Shown: in pieces, positions 20,103 to 28,175 of the stretch
Layout of the letters: the number at the start of each line of letters is the position of its first letter
Position numbering within the stretch: the stretch's first letter is position 1
Source of the DNA: Myxococcales bacterium
GTDB taxonomy: Bacteria > Myxococcota_A > Polyangia > Palsa-1104
NCBI GenBank assembly: GCA_028287105.1
Contig: JAQBQH010000022.1
Span: 1 to 56,824 of the forward strand
Length of the DNA: 56,824 nucleotides
Reading direction: 5' to 3'
The notes under the pieces: generated by a model
Told to the model about the DNA's origin: nothing
Seen by the model: the letters and a program-made list of their open reading frames with translations, nothing else
Database searches by the model: none
Made by a program: the position numbers and the translations under genes

Positions 20103-20112
20103 ATGATACACT
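20103..20112. promoter_or_regulatory. Overlapping divergent -10 elements
   Basis: On the plus strand TACACT (20107-20112) sits 6 nt before GTG 20119. On the minus strand TATCAT (20108-20103) sits 8 nt before ATG 20094. The two hexamers share two base pairs, and the two start codons are only 24 nt apart. Confidence 0.55.
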
Positions 20113-20118
20113 ACGATC

Positions 20119-20979
20119 GTGAGAGTTGTGCTCGTGTGCGCCGCCGCGCTGGTCGGGGCCGGCTGCGCCGGACCGGGCTTCTTCACCGACGGCTCCAGCG
20201 TGTCGGTAGGCTCCTTCAACCACGGCGCGCTCCTGCGCGGTGCCCGGCTGCCTCGCGAAGGCGAAGGCTACGTCATTCCAACCTTGTGGCAGACGCGCGG
20301 CGCCGCCTACGCCACCGACGAGCTGGTCGCCGCCGTACAGCACGCCGCCCGGCGGGTGCGGCGCGAGTACCCGGGGTCGCTCCTCGGGGTGGGCGACATG
20401 TCCCTCAAGGGCGGCGGCGACAGCATCCTTCATCGCTCGCACGAAAACGGTCGCGACCTCGACCTCATCTACTACGCCACCGACGACCGTGGCAAACCGG
20501 TTGCGCCGGCCGACTCGATGCCGCGCTATCCGTTCTGGGATGGCCGCGCCCGCCCGCCGCTGCCGCCGGAGCACGGCGTCGTGTTCGGCCCGTTCTCGAC
20601 GCGGTTTTTCGACGTGCGGCGCAATTGGGCGCTGGTGCGGGCGCTGCTCGAGGAGCCCGGCATCGAGATCCAGTACCTCTTCATCAACGCGCGTCTGCGC
20701 GAGCGGCTGCTCGCCTATGCGGCCGATCAGGGCGAGGAGCCGGGGCTCGTCGAGCGGGCCGAGGCGATCCTGCATCAGCCCGGCGATTCGGCGCCGCACG
20801 ACGACCACCTGCACGTCCGCATCTTCTGCGCCGGCGACGACCGCGCCTACGGCTGCAGCGACCGCGGGCCGGTGCGCTGGTGGAAGAAGCGCTACAAGTA
20901 CATGGTCCCGACGGTGCCGCGCGTCGACGTCGAGGAGCTCGCCGGCGCGCTCGCGCAGCTCATCGGCATCGTGCGCTAA
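20119..20979 (+). CDS. MepA-type (M74) murein endopeptidase, lipoprotein
   Basis: 286 residues from GTG 20119. Residues 1-16 form a lipoprotein signal with lipobox VGAGC (acylated C16). The catalytic zinc-ligand motifs of penicillin-insensitive murein endopeptidase (LAS family) are present: H-R-S-H-E-N-G-R-D-L-D-L, which supplies the S-x-x-x-G-R-x-x-D zinc ligands, and the C-terminal HDDHLHVRI. It should cleave peptidoglycan cross-links in the periplasm, probably from the outer-membrane face. Compared with E. coli MepA the N-terminal part is similar, with GSFNHGALLRGARLP matching the usual start of the domain. No Shine-Dalgarno is present; TACACT lies 6 nt upstream. Confidence 0.85.
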   Translation: MRVVLVCAAALVGAGCAGPGFFTDGSSVSVGSFNHGALLRGARLPREGEGYVIPTLWQTRGAAYATDELVAAVQHAARRVRREYPGSLLGVGDMSLKGGGDSILHRSHENGRDLDLIYYATDDRGKPVAPADSMPRYPFWDGRARPPLPPEHGVVFGPFSTRFFDVRRNWALVRALLEEPGIEIQYLFINARLRERLLAYAADQGEEPGLVERAEAILHQPGDSAPHDDHLHVRIFCAGDDRAYGCSDRGPVRWWKKRYKYMVPTVPRVDVEELAGALAQLIGIVR

Positions 20980-21040
20980 TCGCTGGTTGTCTCGACTCCG
21001 TCGTTCGCGGACGCTGACAATCAAACCGACCGACCTCGTG

Positions 21041-21046
21041 TACGAT
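21041..21046 (+). promoter_or_regulatory. Putative -10 element (TACGAT) of the GNAT gene
   Basis: TACGAT, 6 nt (TGCGCG), then GTG 21053. No Shine-Dalgarno fits in between, so a leaderless start is expected. Confidence 0.45.
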
Positions 21047-21052
21047 TGCGCG

Positions 21053-21523
21053 GTGACCTTACAGTGGGATCTGCGGGCATTTTCGGAGCTGACGACGACC
21101 GAGCTGTACGGGCTCTTGCGGCTGCGGCAGGAGGTGTTCGTCGTCGAGCAGAATTGTCCGTACCTCGACGCCGACGGGCTCGATGATCAGGCGACGCATC
21201 TGTTCGCGCTGGATGGGAAGGTCATTGTGGCGTGCGCGCGGCTGTTCGCGCCCGGTGTGCGCGAGGAGCCGGCGGTGATCGGGCGCGTCGTCAGCGCGCC
21301 GGCGGTGCGGCGGACCGGCGCCGGGCGCGAGCTCATGCGGCGCGCCATCGCGGCGCTCGAAGCGGCGCACGGCGCGGTGCCGATTCGCATCGGCGCGCAG
21401 AAGTACGTGGAGAAGTTCTACACCTCGTTCGGGTTCGTCCGCGACGGCGAGGACTATCTCGAGGACGGCATCACGCATCTGCACATGCTCCGTCCAGAAG
21501 ATCGGCGCCAAAGCCGCGTATGA
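21053..21523 (+). CDS. ElaA-family GNAT acetyltransferase
   Basis: 156 residues starting at GTG 21053. The N-terminus LQWDLRAFSELTTTELYGLL, followed by LRQEVFVVEQNCPYLDADG, is the ElaA signature. The acetyl-CoA motif follows as VIGRVVSAPAVRRTGAGREL, and the fold ends with GAQKYVEKFYTSFGF. The substrate is unknown in this family; a small-molecule or protein N-acetyltransferase is likely, acting in the cytoplasm. An in-frame upstream extension overlaps the endopeptidase gene and is not credible. The stop lies 21 nt before the M48 protease start, so co-transcription is likely. Confidence 0.85.
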   Translation: MTLQWDLRAFSELTTTELYGLLRLRQEVFVVEQNCPYLDADGLDDQATHLFALDGKVIVACARLFAPGVREEPAVIGRVVSAPAVRRTGAGRELMRRAIAALEAAHGAVPIRIGAQKYVEKFYTSFGFVRDGEDYLEDGITHLHMLRPEDRRQSRV

Positions 21524-21543
21524 TGAGCGGCCGAGGAGGCTGC

Positions 21544-23901
21544 ATGCGGTTGTGGGTGGCGTTGGCCCTGATGCCGGTGGTCGCGTGGGCGGCGCCGGCG
21601 AAGAAGGCCGTTCCGAAGAATCAGGCGGCCGAGCAGGCGGCGCGCGGCGACGCGTGGGCGGTGGCCAATCGCTGCGACGAGGCGGTCAAGGCCTACCGGC
21701 AGTCGCTGGCGCTGCAGCCGAAGAATCCGGTCGTGCAGGTGCGTCTGGCGCACTGTCTGGCGCAGGGCAAGGTACCGGGCGGCGCGGCCGAGGCCAAGCA
21801 GATCCTGACCGCGCTGGCCGACGAGGCGGGGCCGACGGGCCTGCTGGCGCTGCAGGAGCTCGGCGATCTGGGGCTGCAGTCGGGCGACTTTGCCGTCGCT
21901 GTCGACGCCTACGACAAGCTCCTCGCCAAAGCGCCGGCGAACGTGGACGCGCGCGCGGGGCTGCTCGACGCGCTCAAGGGTCTGAGCGACGCGGGCGACG
22001 AGAAGGCGCGCACGCGCGGCATGGAGCTGGCGCAGAAGCTCAAGCTCGATCCCAAGGCGGATGCGGCGCTGCACCGCCACGCCGAGGAGCTGGTCGCGCA
22101 GTTCCAGTACGGCGACGCGGCCAAGGATCTCACCGACGGAAAGCGCATGCTGTCGATGGGGGATCCCAAGGGCGCGGTCGTGGCGCTCGAGCGCGCCGTC
22201 GGCAAGCACGCGGACCTCGAAGAGGCGCAGTACCTCCTCGGTCTCGGCTATGCGAACCCCGACGTCGGCAAGAAGGACGACGCGCGCAAGGCCTGGAAAA
22301 AGGCGCCACACGTCAAAGAGGCGCAGCTGGCGCTCGGCGTCGACGCCTACGAAGGCGGCGATCTCGACGAGGCGCTCAAGCGGCTCAAGGGCGCCGCCGG
22401 TCTCGACGCCGGGTTCCAGGCGGCCTACTACCAGATTGGCCTCGTCTACAAGGAGCAGGGCGACAACGCCGGCGCGCGCGAGGCGTGGCAGCGGGCGGCG
22501 CGCATCAATCCCAAGAGCGATCTCGGACGCTGGGCGTCGACCAAGCTGCAGGTGCTGACCGGCAACGTCAACGCGCTCTCCGAGGGGCAGGTCATCGACT
22601 CGTCGTCGGAGATCGGCATTGGTCAGGAGATCGCCAAGCAGGTGAGCGATCGCTGGGGCAAGATGAATGACCCGGCGCTCGAGGATCGGCTCAACAAGAT
22701 CTTGAAGCGCCTGGCGGGCGTGGCCGATCGACCGGAGCGCGAGCTGCGCTACAAGATCATCCTCGTCGACGTGCCGATGATCAACGCGCTGACGCTGCCG
22801 GGCGGATCGATCCTCGTCTTCCGCGGCCTCGTCGACATGGTCAAGAACAAGATGGGCGACACCGACGATGCATATGCGTCGGTGCTCGGGCACGAGTGCG
22901 CGCACGCGGCCCTGCGCCACGGCATGGGCATGATCCAGGTGGCGTCGTCGATGGGCGAGGGCAAGTCGCTCATCGGCGGCGAGAGCGATCTCTATTCCCT
23001 ACTCATGACCATCTCGCGCGCGCACGAGTTCGAGGCCGATCAGTTCGGCGCGCTGTACGCCTATCGCGCCGGCTTCAATCCGGCGGCGTCGGTGACGCTG
23101 CACGAGAAGATGCTGCAGGCGATGGGAGAGATCCCGCGCGGTATGACCCATCCGACCCACGCCGAGCGCATCGCGCGCGTGCGCGACTACCTGCTCGATC
23201 TGCGCGCCAAGGTGCGTGGCTTCGACCTGGCGGTCAAGGCGCTCGGCAGCGGCGACTACGACGCGGCGCAGTCGAAGCTCGAGGTCTTCCTGGGCGTGTT
23301 TCCCGATTCGCTCTCGGCGCGCTCGAACCTCGGCGTGGCGCTCCATCGCAAGGCGCTGAGCGCGCTCGAGCCGTCGACGCGCTTTCGCCGCTCGACCGAC
23401 GTCGATCCGAATTCGCGCGCCCGCAAGATCGAGCTGCGCGCGGGCGAGACCAGCGTCGGTGGGCTCAAGGCGGCGCCCAAGATCGACGAGCGCATGATCA
23501 AAGAGGCGATTGGCGAGTATCAGTCGGCGCTGGCGCTCGATCCCAACTACGTCTTCGCGCAGGTGAACATTGGCGCCGCCCTCGACGATCTCAAGGATCG
23601 CAAGGGCGCGCGCGTGGCGCTCGAGAAGGCCGTGCGCATGGGGCCGACCTCGAAGGAGGCGTGGAACAACCTCGGCGCGGTGGCCGCCGAGATGGGCGAC
23701 ACGCCGCGTGCGCTCGAGGCGCTCAACAAGGCGACCGCGCTCGACGGCGGCTATCTCGACGCCTGGTTCAACCTCGGCATGACCTACGAGCAGGCCGGCA
23801 AGGGCAAGGACGCGGCGGCGGCGTGGGACAAGTACGTCGCGCTCGACGGCAAGAGCGGCTGGTCCGAAATTGCCAAGCAGCATCGCGCCCGCATCCAGTA
23901 G
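21544..23901 (+). CDS. M48 family zinc metalloprotease with TPR repeats
   Basis: 785 residues; GAGGAGG at 21533-21539 fixes ATG 21544. Residues 1-18 (MRLWVALALMPVVAWAAP) are a signal peptide. TPR units span roughly 25-330. The M48 peptidase domain follows, with zinc motif H450-E-C-A-H454 (HExxH) and the third ligand region EFEADQFGALY (E497), as in periplasmic BepA/LoiP-like proteases. A further block of TPRs (about 560-780) closes the protein, including an unusual segment around STRFRRSTDVDPNSRARKIE. BepA-like proteins combine M48 and TPR for outer-membrane protein quality control; here TPRs flank the protease on both sides, which is larger than BepA. Periplasmic role inferred. Confidence 0.88.
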   Translation: MRLWVALALMPVVAWAAPAKKAVPKNQAAEQAARGDAWAVANRCDEAVKAYRQSLALQPKNPVVQVRLAHCLAQGKVPGGAAEAKQILTALADEAGPTGLLALQELGDLGLQSGDFAVAVDAYDKLLAKAPANVDARAGLLDALKGLSDAGDEKARTRGMELAQKLKLDPKADAALHRHAEELVAQFQYGDAAKDLTDGKRMLSMGDPKGAVVALERAVGKHADLEEAQYLLGLGYANPDVGKKDDARKAWKKAPHVKEAQLALGVDAYEGGDLDEALKRLKGAAGLDAGFQAAYYQIGLVYKEQGDNAGAREAWQRAARINPKSDLGRWASTKLQVLTGNVNALSEGQVIDSSSEIGIGQEIAKQVSDRWGKMNDPALEDRLNKILKRLAGVADRPERELRYKIILVDVPMINALTLPGGSILVFRGLVDMVKNKMGDTDDAYASVLGHECAHAALRHGMGMIQVASSMGEGKSLIGGESDLYSLLMTISRAHEFEADQFGALYAYRAGFNPAASVTLHEKMLQAMGEIPRGMTHPTHAERIARVRDYLLDLRAKVRGFDLAVKALGSGDYDAAQSKLEVFLGVFPDSLSARSNLGVALHRKALSALEPSTRFRRSTDVDPNSRARKIELRAGETSVGGLKAAPKIDERMIKEAIGEYQSALALDPNYVFAQVNIGAALDDLKDRKGARVALEKAVRMGPTSKEAWNNLGAVAAEMGDTPRALEALNKATALDGGYLDAWFNLGMTYEQAGKGKDAAAAWDKYVALDGKSGWSEIAKQHRARIQ

Positions 23902-23943
23902 ATCCCACGGAAGAAAGCGCCGCTGAGCCCGTAATCACGGGCC

Positions 23944-24909
23944 ATGAGACGCACCTCGACGCTCTTCCTCGCACTCTCGGTGATGTTGTCGGCGCTGCTG
24001 GCGGGCGGGCGCGCAGAGGCGCGGCGCACGACGGTGGCGGCCGAAGGGCGCGCGGTCATCGTCGGTGGCAATCGCGCAGTGGCGCGGGCGCAGGCAATCG
24101 CGTCGGCGCTGCGCTCGGCGGTCGGGCAGGTGGCCGGCAGCCTCGGCGCCGCGGCCGAGGGCGACGATGGCGCGACCGACCATGCCGTCTATGATCGCGC
24201 GGCGGCGTTCGTGCCGCGGTCGCAGGTGGTGTCGGAGGACGTGGACGGCAACGTCTTCGAGGTGCAGATCTCGGCCGACGTCGACGTCGATGGGCTCAGG
24301 CTCGCCATCGGCGGCAGAGGCCGACAGCCGACAGCTGACAGCCGACAGTCGGAACGGTCGGAGAAGCTCGACGGCAGGCGGGTCCTGGTGTTGGCGACGG
24401 AGCAGCTGGGGCCGCATCGCGTCTTCGGCTGGACCGACCTGGTGTGGACCCCGGGCGTGATTCGGACGAAGACGACCGTCGTGCGCGAGGTCAACGAGAT
24501 GGGTGGCATCGAGGCGACCTTGTCCGAGGTGTTCGGCGGCGCCGGCTTCCACGTCGTCGATCCGCAGGTCCTGCGCGGCAAGCTGGCGCCCAAGCCCGCC
24601 TTCGAGATGCTCGATCTCTCGGCCGGCGAGGCGCGCCAGATCGCGCAGAAGTCCGATGCCGACTACGTCGTCGTCGCCAAGGGCACCGCGCAGCTCGCCT
24701 ATCATGCCGACCTCGCCGGCGCCGGCATGCAGTCGGGCCAGGGCAACGTCGTGGCCAAGCTGGTGCGCGTGCGTGACGGCAAGGTCGTGGCCGCGACGAC
24801 GCAGCACGCGGCCGAGCTGCATATCGATGCCGACACGGCGCGGCTCAACGCCATCAACTCCGCGGCCCGTCTCGCAGCCGAGACGCTCACGCGCAAATTG
24901 AACGACTGA
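23944..24909 (+). CDS. Secreted FlgT/LPP20-like protein with in-frame heptamer insert
   Basis: 321 residues with an N-terminal signal peptide (about 1-26, ending GGRAEA). Residues 30-120 (VAAEGRAVIVGGNRAVARAQ, AIASALRSAVGQVAGSLG) match the N-terminal domain of flagellar outer-membrane protein FlgT and of LPP20-type lipoproteins. The second half (about 145-320) is an alpha/beta domain (RRVLVLATEQLG, DYVVVAKGTAQL, VVAKLVRVRDGKVVAA), like the middle domain of FlgT or CsgG-associated proteins. At residues 127-136 the DNA is a tandem heptamer repeat encoding a linker not expected from homologues. It lies 42 nt after the M48 gene and 13 nt before the CsgG-like gene, so an operon is likely. No flagellar genes are near, so a flagellar role is not implied. 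Confidence 0.65.
   Translation: MRRTSTLFLALSVMLSALLAGGRAEARRTTVAAEGRAVIVGGNRAVARAQAIASALRSAVGQVAGSLGAAAEGDDGATDHAVYDRAAAFVPRSQVVSEDVDGNVFEVQISADVDVDGLRLAIGGRGRQPTADSRQSERSEKLDGRRVLVLATEQLGPHRVFGWTDLVWTPGVIRTKTTVVREVNEMGGIEATLSEVFGGAGFHVVDPQVLRGKLAPKPAFEMLDLSAGEARQIAQKSDADYVVVAKGTAQLAYHADLAGAGMQSGQGNVVAKLVRVRDGKVVAATTQHAAELHIDADTARLNAINSAARLAAETLTRKLND
24322..24349 (+). repeat. Tandem heptanucleotide repeat inside a coding sequence
   Basis: Four 7-nt units, CCGACAG CCGACAG CTGACAG CCGACAG, in the FlgT-like gene. The third unit matches the intergenic repeat at 10191. Seven is not a multiple of three, so gain or loss of one unit would shift the reading frame. Confidence 0.75.
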
Positions 24910-24922
24910 GGAGAAGACGAAG

Positions 24923-25927
24923 ATGACCAAGCGATTGCTTCTGTGGGCGCCGGCGCTGCTGGCGCTCGGCTGCGGCGGTGGTGCCAAGAATACGAAGGCG
25001 GACGACAAGCCGCAGACGGCCAACGCGGCCTGCTGCAGTGACGCTGCCGTGGCGGAAGCTCCGCCGCCCAAGCTGCACGGGCCGAAGAAGCGGGTCGGCA
25101 TCGTCGACTTCGACGACGCCTCGCACCACGGCTACTGGGGCAGCTCGCGCAATGCACTGGCCGAGGCGGCGCGCGACGCGGCGACCGAGGCGCTCGTCAA
25201 ATCGGGCGCGTTCGTGGTCATCGAGCGCGAGCAGCTGGCGCAGGTGCTGAAGGAGCAGGGGCTCGGCATGACCGGCGCCATCTCGGCGCAGACGGCGGCC
25301 AAGGCCGGCAAGCTCCTCGGGCTGCAGGCCCTGGTGACCGGCAAGATCACCGACTTCGACAGCGACAACAAGACGTCCGGGTTTGGCGGCTACTATCAGC
25401 AGAAGACCAAGACGTTCCATGCGCGCGTCAGCCTGCGCATGATCGACTCGACGACCGGCGAGATCTGGGTGGCCGAGTCGGGCGAGGGCGCGGCCAACTC
25501 GAAGTCGACGATGGTCATGGGCGGCGGCGAGCAGTCCGAAGATCAGACGCTCGGCAAGCGCGCGCTCTATATGGCCGTGCACAACATGATCAACAAGGTC
25601 CTCTCCAAGGCCGACGCCAAGCCCTGGTCGGGCGCGGTGGCGAAGGTGGGCAAGGGCGGCAAGATCTACATCACGGCCGGCAGCGACATCGGGCTGCCGG
25701 TGGGCGCGGCGCTGACGGTGCGGCGGCTCGGCGACGAGATCACCGATCCCTCGACGGGTGCGATCATCGGCCATGAGCTGGGCAAGATCGTGGGGCGCTT
25801 GCAGGTGGCCGACCACCTGAACGAGAAGCTCTCGGTGTGCGTGGCGCAGAAGGGTGCCGGCTTCACGTCGGGCGACCTGGTTTTGCTCGACGCGTCCAAG
25901 GACGCCGCCGCGGCCGCCGCGGAATAG
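24923..25927 (+). CDS. CsgG-like lipoprotein
   Basis: 334 residues; GAGGAGA upstream. Lipobox LALGC gives acylated C17. After a Cys-containing linker, residues 55-235 have the CsgG/curli-assembly fold: KKRVGIVDFDD, AARDAATEALVKSGAFVVIE, REQLAQVLKEQGLGMTGAIS, LLGLQALVTGKITDF, ARVSLRMIDSTTGEI. The C-terminal 90 residues (KGGKIYITAGSDIGLPVGAA and on) resemble the FlgT C-terminal domain. CsgG forms an outer-membrane secretion pore in curli systems; many homologues, including this type, have unknown roles. Last gene of the M48/FlgT-like/CsgG-like run; convergent with the MoxR gene. Confidence 0.82.
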   Translation: MTKRLLLWAPALLALGCGGGAKNTKADDKPQTANAACCSDAAVAEAPPPKLHGPKKRVGIVDFDDASHHGYWGSSRNALAEAARDAATEALVKSGAFVVIEREQLAQVLKEQGLGMTGAISAQTAAKAGKLLGLQALVTGKITDFDSDNKTSGFGGYYQQKTKTFHARVSLRMIDSTTGEIWVAESGEGAANSKSTMVMGGGEQSEDQTLGKRALYMAVHNMINKVLSKADAKPWSGAVAKVGKGGKIYITAGSDIGLPVGAALTVRRLGDEITDPSTGAIIGHELGKIVGRLQVADHLNEKLSVCVAQKGAGFTSGDLVLLDASKDAAAAAAE

Positions 25928-25951
25928 CGTCTTCGTTCTCGTCGCCGGCGA

Positions 25952-26878
25952 CTACTTCGTCGCCGTCAGCTCGGGCAGCTTCTCGCGCGCCCGCTCGATA
26001 TCCCCTTCGTACTTGAGGATCAAATTCAGGGTCGACTCGACGAGGGTCGCGTCGAGCTCCTGCGCATTCAAGATGGTGAGCGCGCGCGTCCAGTCGAGCG
26101 TCTCCGACACCGACGGCCGCTTCTTGAGGTCGAGATCGCGCACCCGCTGCACCACGCGCACCACCGCTTCGGCCAGCTCCTGCTTGGCGTCGGGGATGCG
26201 CGCCCGCACGATCTCCAGCTCGCGCGCCGCGTCGGGATAGCCGATGAACAGATGCAGGCAGCGGCGCTTGAGGGCGTCGCTCATCTCGCGCGCGTTGTTC
26301 GACGTCAGCACCACCATCGGCTTGACCGCCGCGCGCAAGGTCCCCAGCTCCGGCACCGACACCTGAAAATCGGACAGGACCTCGAGCAGGAACGCCTCGA
26401 ACTCGGCGTCGGCGCGATCGACCTCGTCGATGAGCAGCACCGACCGCGTCGCCGAGCGGATGGCGCGCAGCAGCGGCCGCGCCAGGAGGAAGCGCTCGGA
26501 GAAGAAGGCGTCCTCCTGCGCCGCCAGCTTGTCGACCGCCTCGGCGAGCGTCTTGGCGCCGGCGGTGACCTCGCCGATCTTGTCGCGCAGGATCTGCGTG
26601 TAGAGGAGCTGCTTGGGGTACTCCCACTCGTAGAGCGCCTTGGCCTCGTCGAGCCCCTCGTAGCACTGCAGTCGAATGAGCTCGGTGCCGAGCGCGTCGG
26701 CCAGCGTCTTGGCCAGCTCGGTCTTGCCGACCCCGGCCGGCCCCTCGACGAGGATCGGCTTCTCCATGCGATCGGCCAGGTAGATGGCGGTGGCGATGCG
26801 GCGATCGCAGACGTAGGAGCGCGCGCGCAGCTGGGCGATGACGTCGTCGATGCTCGTGAATGCGGGCGTCATGGGCAT
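25952..26878 (-). CDS. MoxR-family AAA+ ATPase
   Basis: 308 residues. Walker A GPAGVGKTELAKTLA at about 45-59, the MoxR-typical LIRLQCYEGLDEAKALYEWEY, Walker B VLLIDEVDRAD, sensor 1 VVLTSNNAREMSDALKRRC, and a C-terminal lid. MoxR ATPases are chaperone-like and often act with VWA-domain proteins to insert cofactors or assemble complexes; no VWA gene is adjacent. ATG 26878 is preferred, with a second ATG two codons later; TAGGCT lies 7 nt upstream and no Shine-Dalgarno. The frame stays open to 27502, but that part is antisense-like. A secreted-protein gene starts in the same direction just upstream. Confidence 0.9.
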   Translation of the reverse strand: MPMTPAFTSIDDVIAQLRARSYVCDRRIATAIYLADRMEKPILVEGPAGVGKTELAKTLADALGTELIRLQCYEGLDEAKALYEWEYPKQLLYTQILRDKIGEVTAGAKTLAEAVDKLAAQEDAFFSERFLLARPLLRAIRSATRSVLLIDEVDRADAEFEAFLLEVLSDFQVSVPELGTLRAAVKPMVVLTSNNAREMSDALKRRCLHLFIGYPDAARELEIVRARIPDAKQELAEAVVRVVQRVRDLDLKKRPSVSETLDWTRALTILNAQELDATLVESTLNLILKYEGDIERAREKLPELTATK

Positions 26879-26885
26879 CGGGCAG

Positions 26886-26891
26886 AGCCTA
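26886..26891 (-). promoter_or_regulatory. Putative -10 element (TAGGCT) of the MoxR gene
   Basis: Minus-strand TAGGCT, 7 nt before ATG 26878. An identical hexamer precedes the neighbouring gene at 27402. Confidence 0.4.
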
Positions 26892-26910
26892 GCATGGCGG
26901 CGGCGCCCGC

Positions 26911-27402
26911 TCAGTCGCCGACGGTGAGCGAAGCGGCCGCCTCGTCGAAGTCGCGCCGGAGCTGCGGGGCGCGGATGATGGGGCCGACCATCGTCAGCAC
27001 GTAGCCGATGTCGTCGGCGACGGCGTAGAGCTGGCGCACGAAGCGGTGGCCGTCGTCCACGGTCGCGTCGAGGCGCACGCGGTCGCTGTCGTCGCCGCTC
27101 GGACGCTCGGGCGAGATGGTGATGGAGCGAAAGCCCTGGCGCTCGAGCGCCGGCTTCGACTCCTCGGCCAGGCCGCGCGCGTCGAGGCCGCTGCGGACCT
27201 TCTGCGCGACCAGCGTCAGGCGGCTGCCCTCCTTGGTCTCCCATTGCCCGAGCAGGCGCGGATACGAGCCGGTCGGCTGCGGCTCCCATCCCAGCGGCGG
27301 CGCGAAGGAGCGCACCTTCATCGCGTCGTGATGGAACGTGCGACCACCCGCAGCGACGAGAAATGGCATGAGCGCGACGAGCGCGAGAGCGAGACGGCGC
27401 AT
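26911..27402 (-). CDS. Secreted protein, PsbP/DcrB-like fold possible
   Basis: 163 residues from ATG 27402. Residues 1-19 (MRRLALALVALMPFLVAAG) are a signal peptide. The mature part has MKVRSFAPPLGWEPQPTGSY, LTLVAQKVRSGLD, QGFRSITISPERP and RFVRQLYAVADDIGYVLTMV, ending with a terminal helix containing FDEAAASL. This matches the general outline of DcrB/PsbP-like periplasmic domains, where a bacterial protein often ends in F-x-x-x-x-x-S-(F/L). Function unknown. The ATG at 27402 is preferred over the in-frame ATG at 27453 because the signal peptide starts there and TAGGCT lies 8 nt upstream. It ends 33 nt before the MoxR start. Confidence 0.7.
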   Translation of the reverse strand: MRRLALALVALMPFLVAAGGRTFHHDAMKVRSFAPPLGWEPQPTGSYPRLLGQWETKEGSRLTLVAQKVRSGLDARGLAEESKPALERQGFRSITISPERPSGDDSDRVRLDATVDDGHRFVRQLYAVADDIGYVLTMVGPIIRAPQLRRDFDEAAASLTVGD

Positions 27403-27410
27403 CTGCGTCG

Positions 27411-27416
27411 AGCCTA
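27411..27416 (-). promoter_or_regulatory. Putative -10 element (TAGGCT) of the secreted-protein gene
   Basis: Minus-strand TAGGCT, 8 nt before ATG 27402; no Shine-Dalgarno. Confidence 0.4.
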
Positions 27417-27515
27417 GCGCAGCGCCGCCGGCGACACCACTTGCAGCGCGCACATCGGCCGTCTGCGCGCGCGTTCAGTATCAAAGTTATCGGCGCGCGC
27501 AAGTTTTCGCTTGAG

Positions 27516-27521
27516 TAGATT
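27516..27521 (+). promoter_or_regulatory. Putative -10 element (TAGATT) of the regulator gene
   Basis: TAGATT, 7 nt (CTTTAGA), then ATG 27529. The same hexamer precedes galT and the GH57 gene. Confidence 0.45.
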
Positions 27522-27528
27522 CTTTAGA

Positions 27529-28146
27529 ATGGATTACATTCGAAGCATGGTGCGGGGCGTATCGCAACAACCCGGGGGCGAGGAGGCGAAGGGCCTTCTG
27601 GCCGAGCGCGACGTCGACGCCATCGAGCGCGCGCACCCGGACGGAATGAGCTCGGCCCAGGTGGTCGAGGTCTTCCGTGACCGCGGCCTCAAGCTGTCCG
27701 AGGCCACGTTCCGCAAGTACGTCCAGCTGGGCCTGTTGCCGCGCAGCCGCCGGGTCGGCCGCAAGGGCAAGCACCAGGGCTCGATGGGGCTCTACCCGTC
27801 GGTCGTGGTGCGCCGGGTCAACGCCATCAAGCGGATGATGGCCGAGAGCTACACGATCGAAGAGATCCAGCGCTCGTTCTTGCGCTTCAAGGACGAGATC
27901 GAAGCGGTCGAGCGCGGATTGAAGCAGCTGTTCGTCGGTTTCGAGCGCGAGCTGCGCACCCCCGAGTTCGATCCGGGGCGGAGAAAGCAGCTCGGCAAGG
28001 AGCTGGCCGACGCACGGCGTGTGGCCGACGACCTCGTCGGCCGAATCGAAGGTTTGGAGCGGCAGATCGTGACGCCGCTCGAACGCGCGGCACGAGCGCG
28101 CGCATTTTCCTCCGGCGCCTCGGGCGGCGCCGGGGACCTGCTGTAG
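27529..28146 (+). CDS. MerR-like helix-turn-helix transcriptional regulator
   Basis: 205 residues from ATG 27529; a TTG at 27511 and an ATG at 27547 are alternatives. Residues about 35-100 form a winged helix-turn-helix of MerR type: [61 protein letters not shown] long helix [20 protein letters not shown] and a second coiled-coil region follow, in place of a metal-binding domain. No effector cysteines are seen. It sits 29 nt ahead of a sigma-region-4-like protein gene that has its own GGAGG, so the two regulators are probably co-transcribed. Targets are unknown. Confidence 0.75.
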   Translation: MDYIRSMVRGVSQQPGGEEAKGLLAERDVDAIERAHPDGMSSAQVVEVFRDRGLKLSEATFRKYVQLGLLPRSRRVGRKGKHQGSMGLYPSVVVRRVNAIKRMMAESYTIEEIQRSFLRFKDEIEAVERGLKQLFVGFERELRTPEFDPGRRKQLGKELADARRVADDLVGRIEGLERQIVTPLERAARARAFSSGASGGAGDLL

Positions 28147-28175
28147 CCACCGGTTACGGCACTGAAGGAGGCAAC

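Noticed and set aside
19732-21024. 430-residue reading of the TerB-like gene
   Set aside because: The first 310 residues are antisense to the MepA-type gene; the TerB-like domain starts at 20094.
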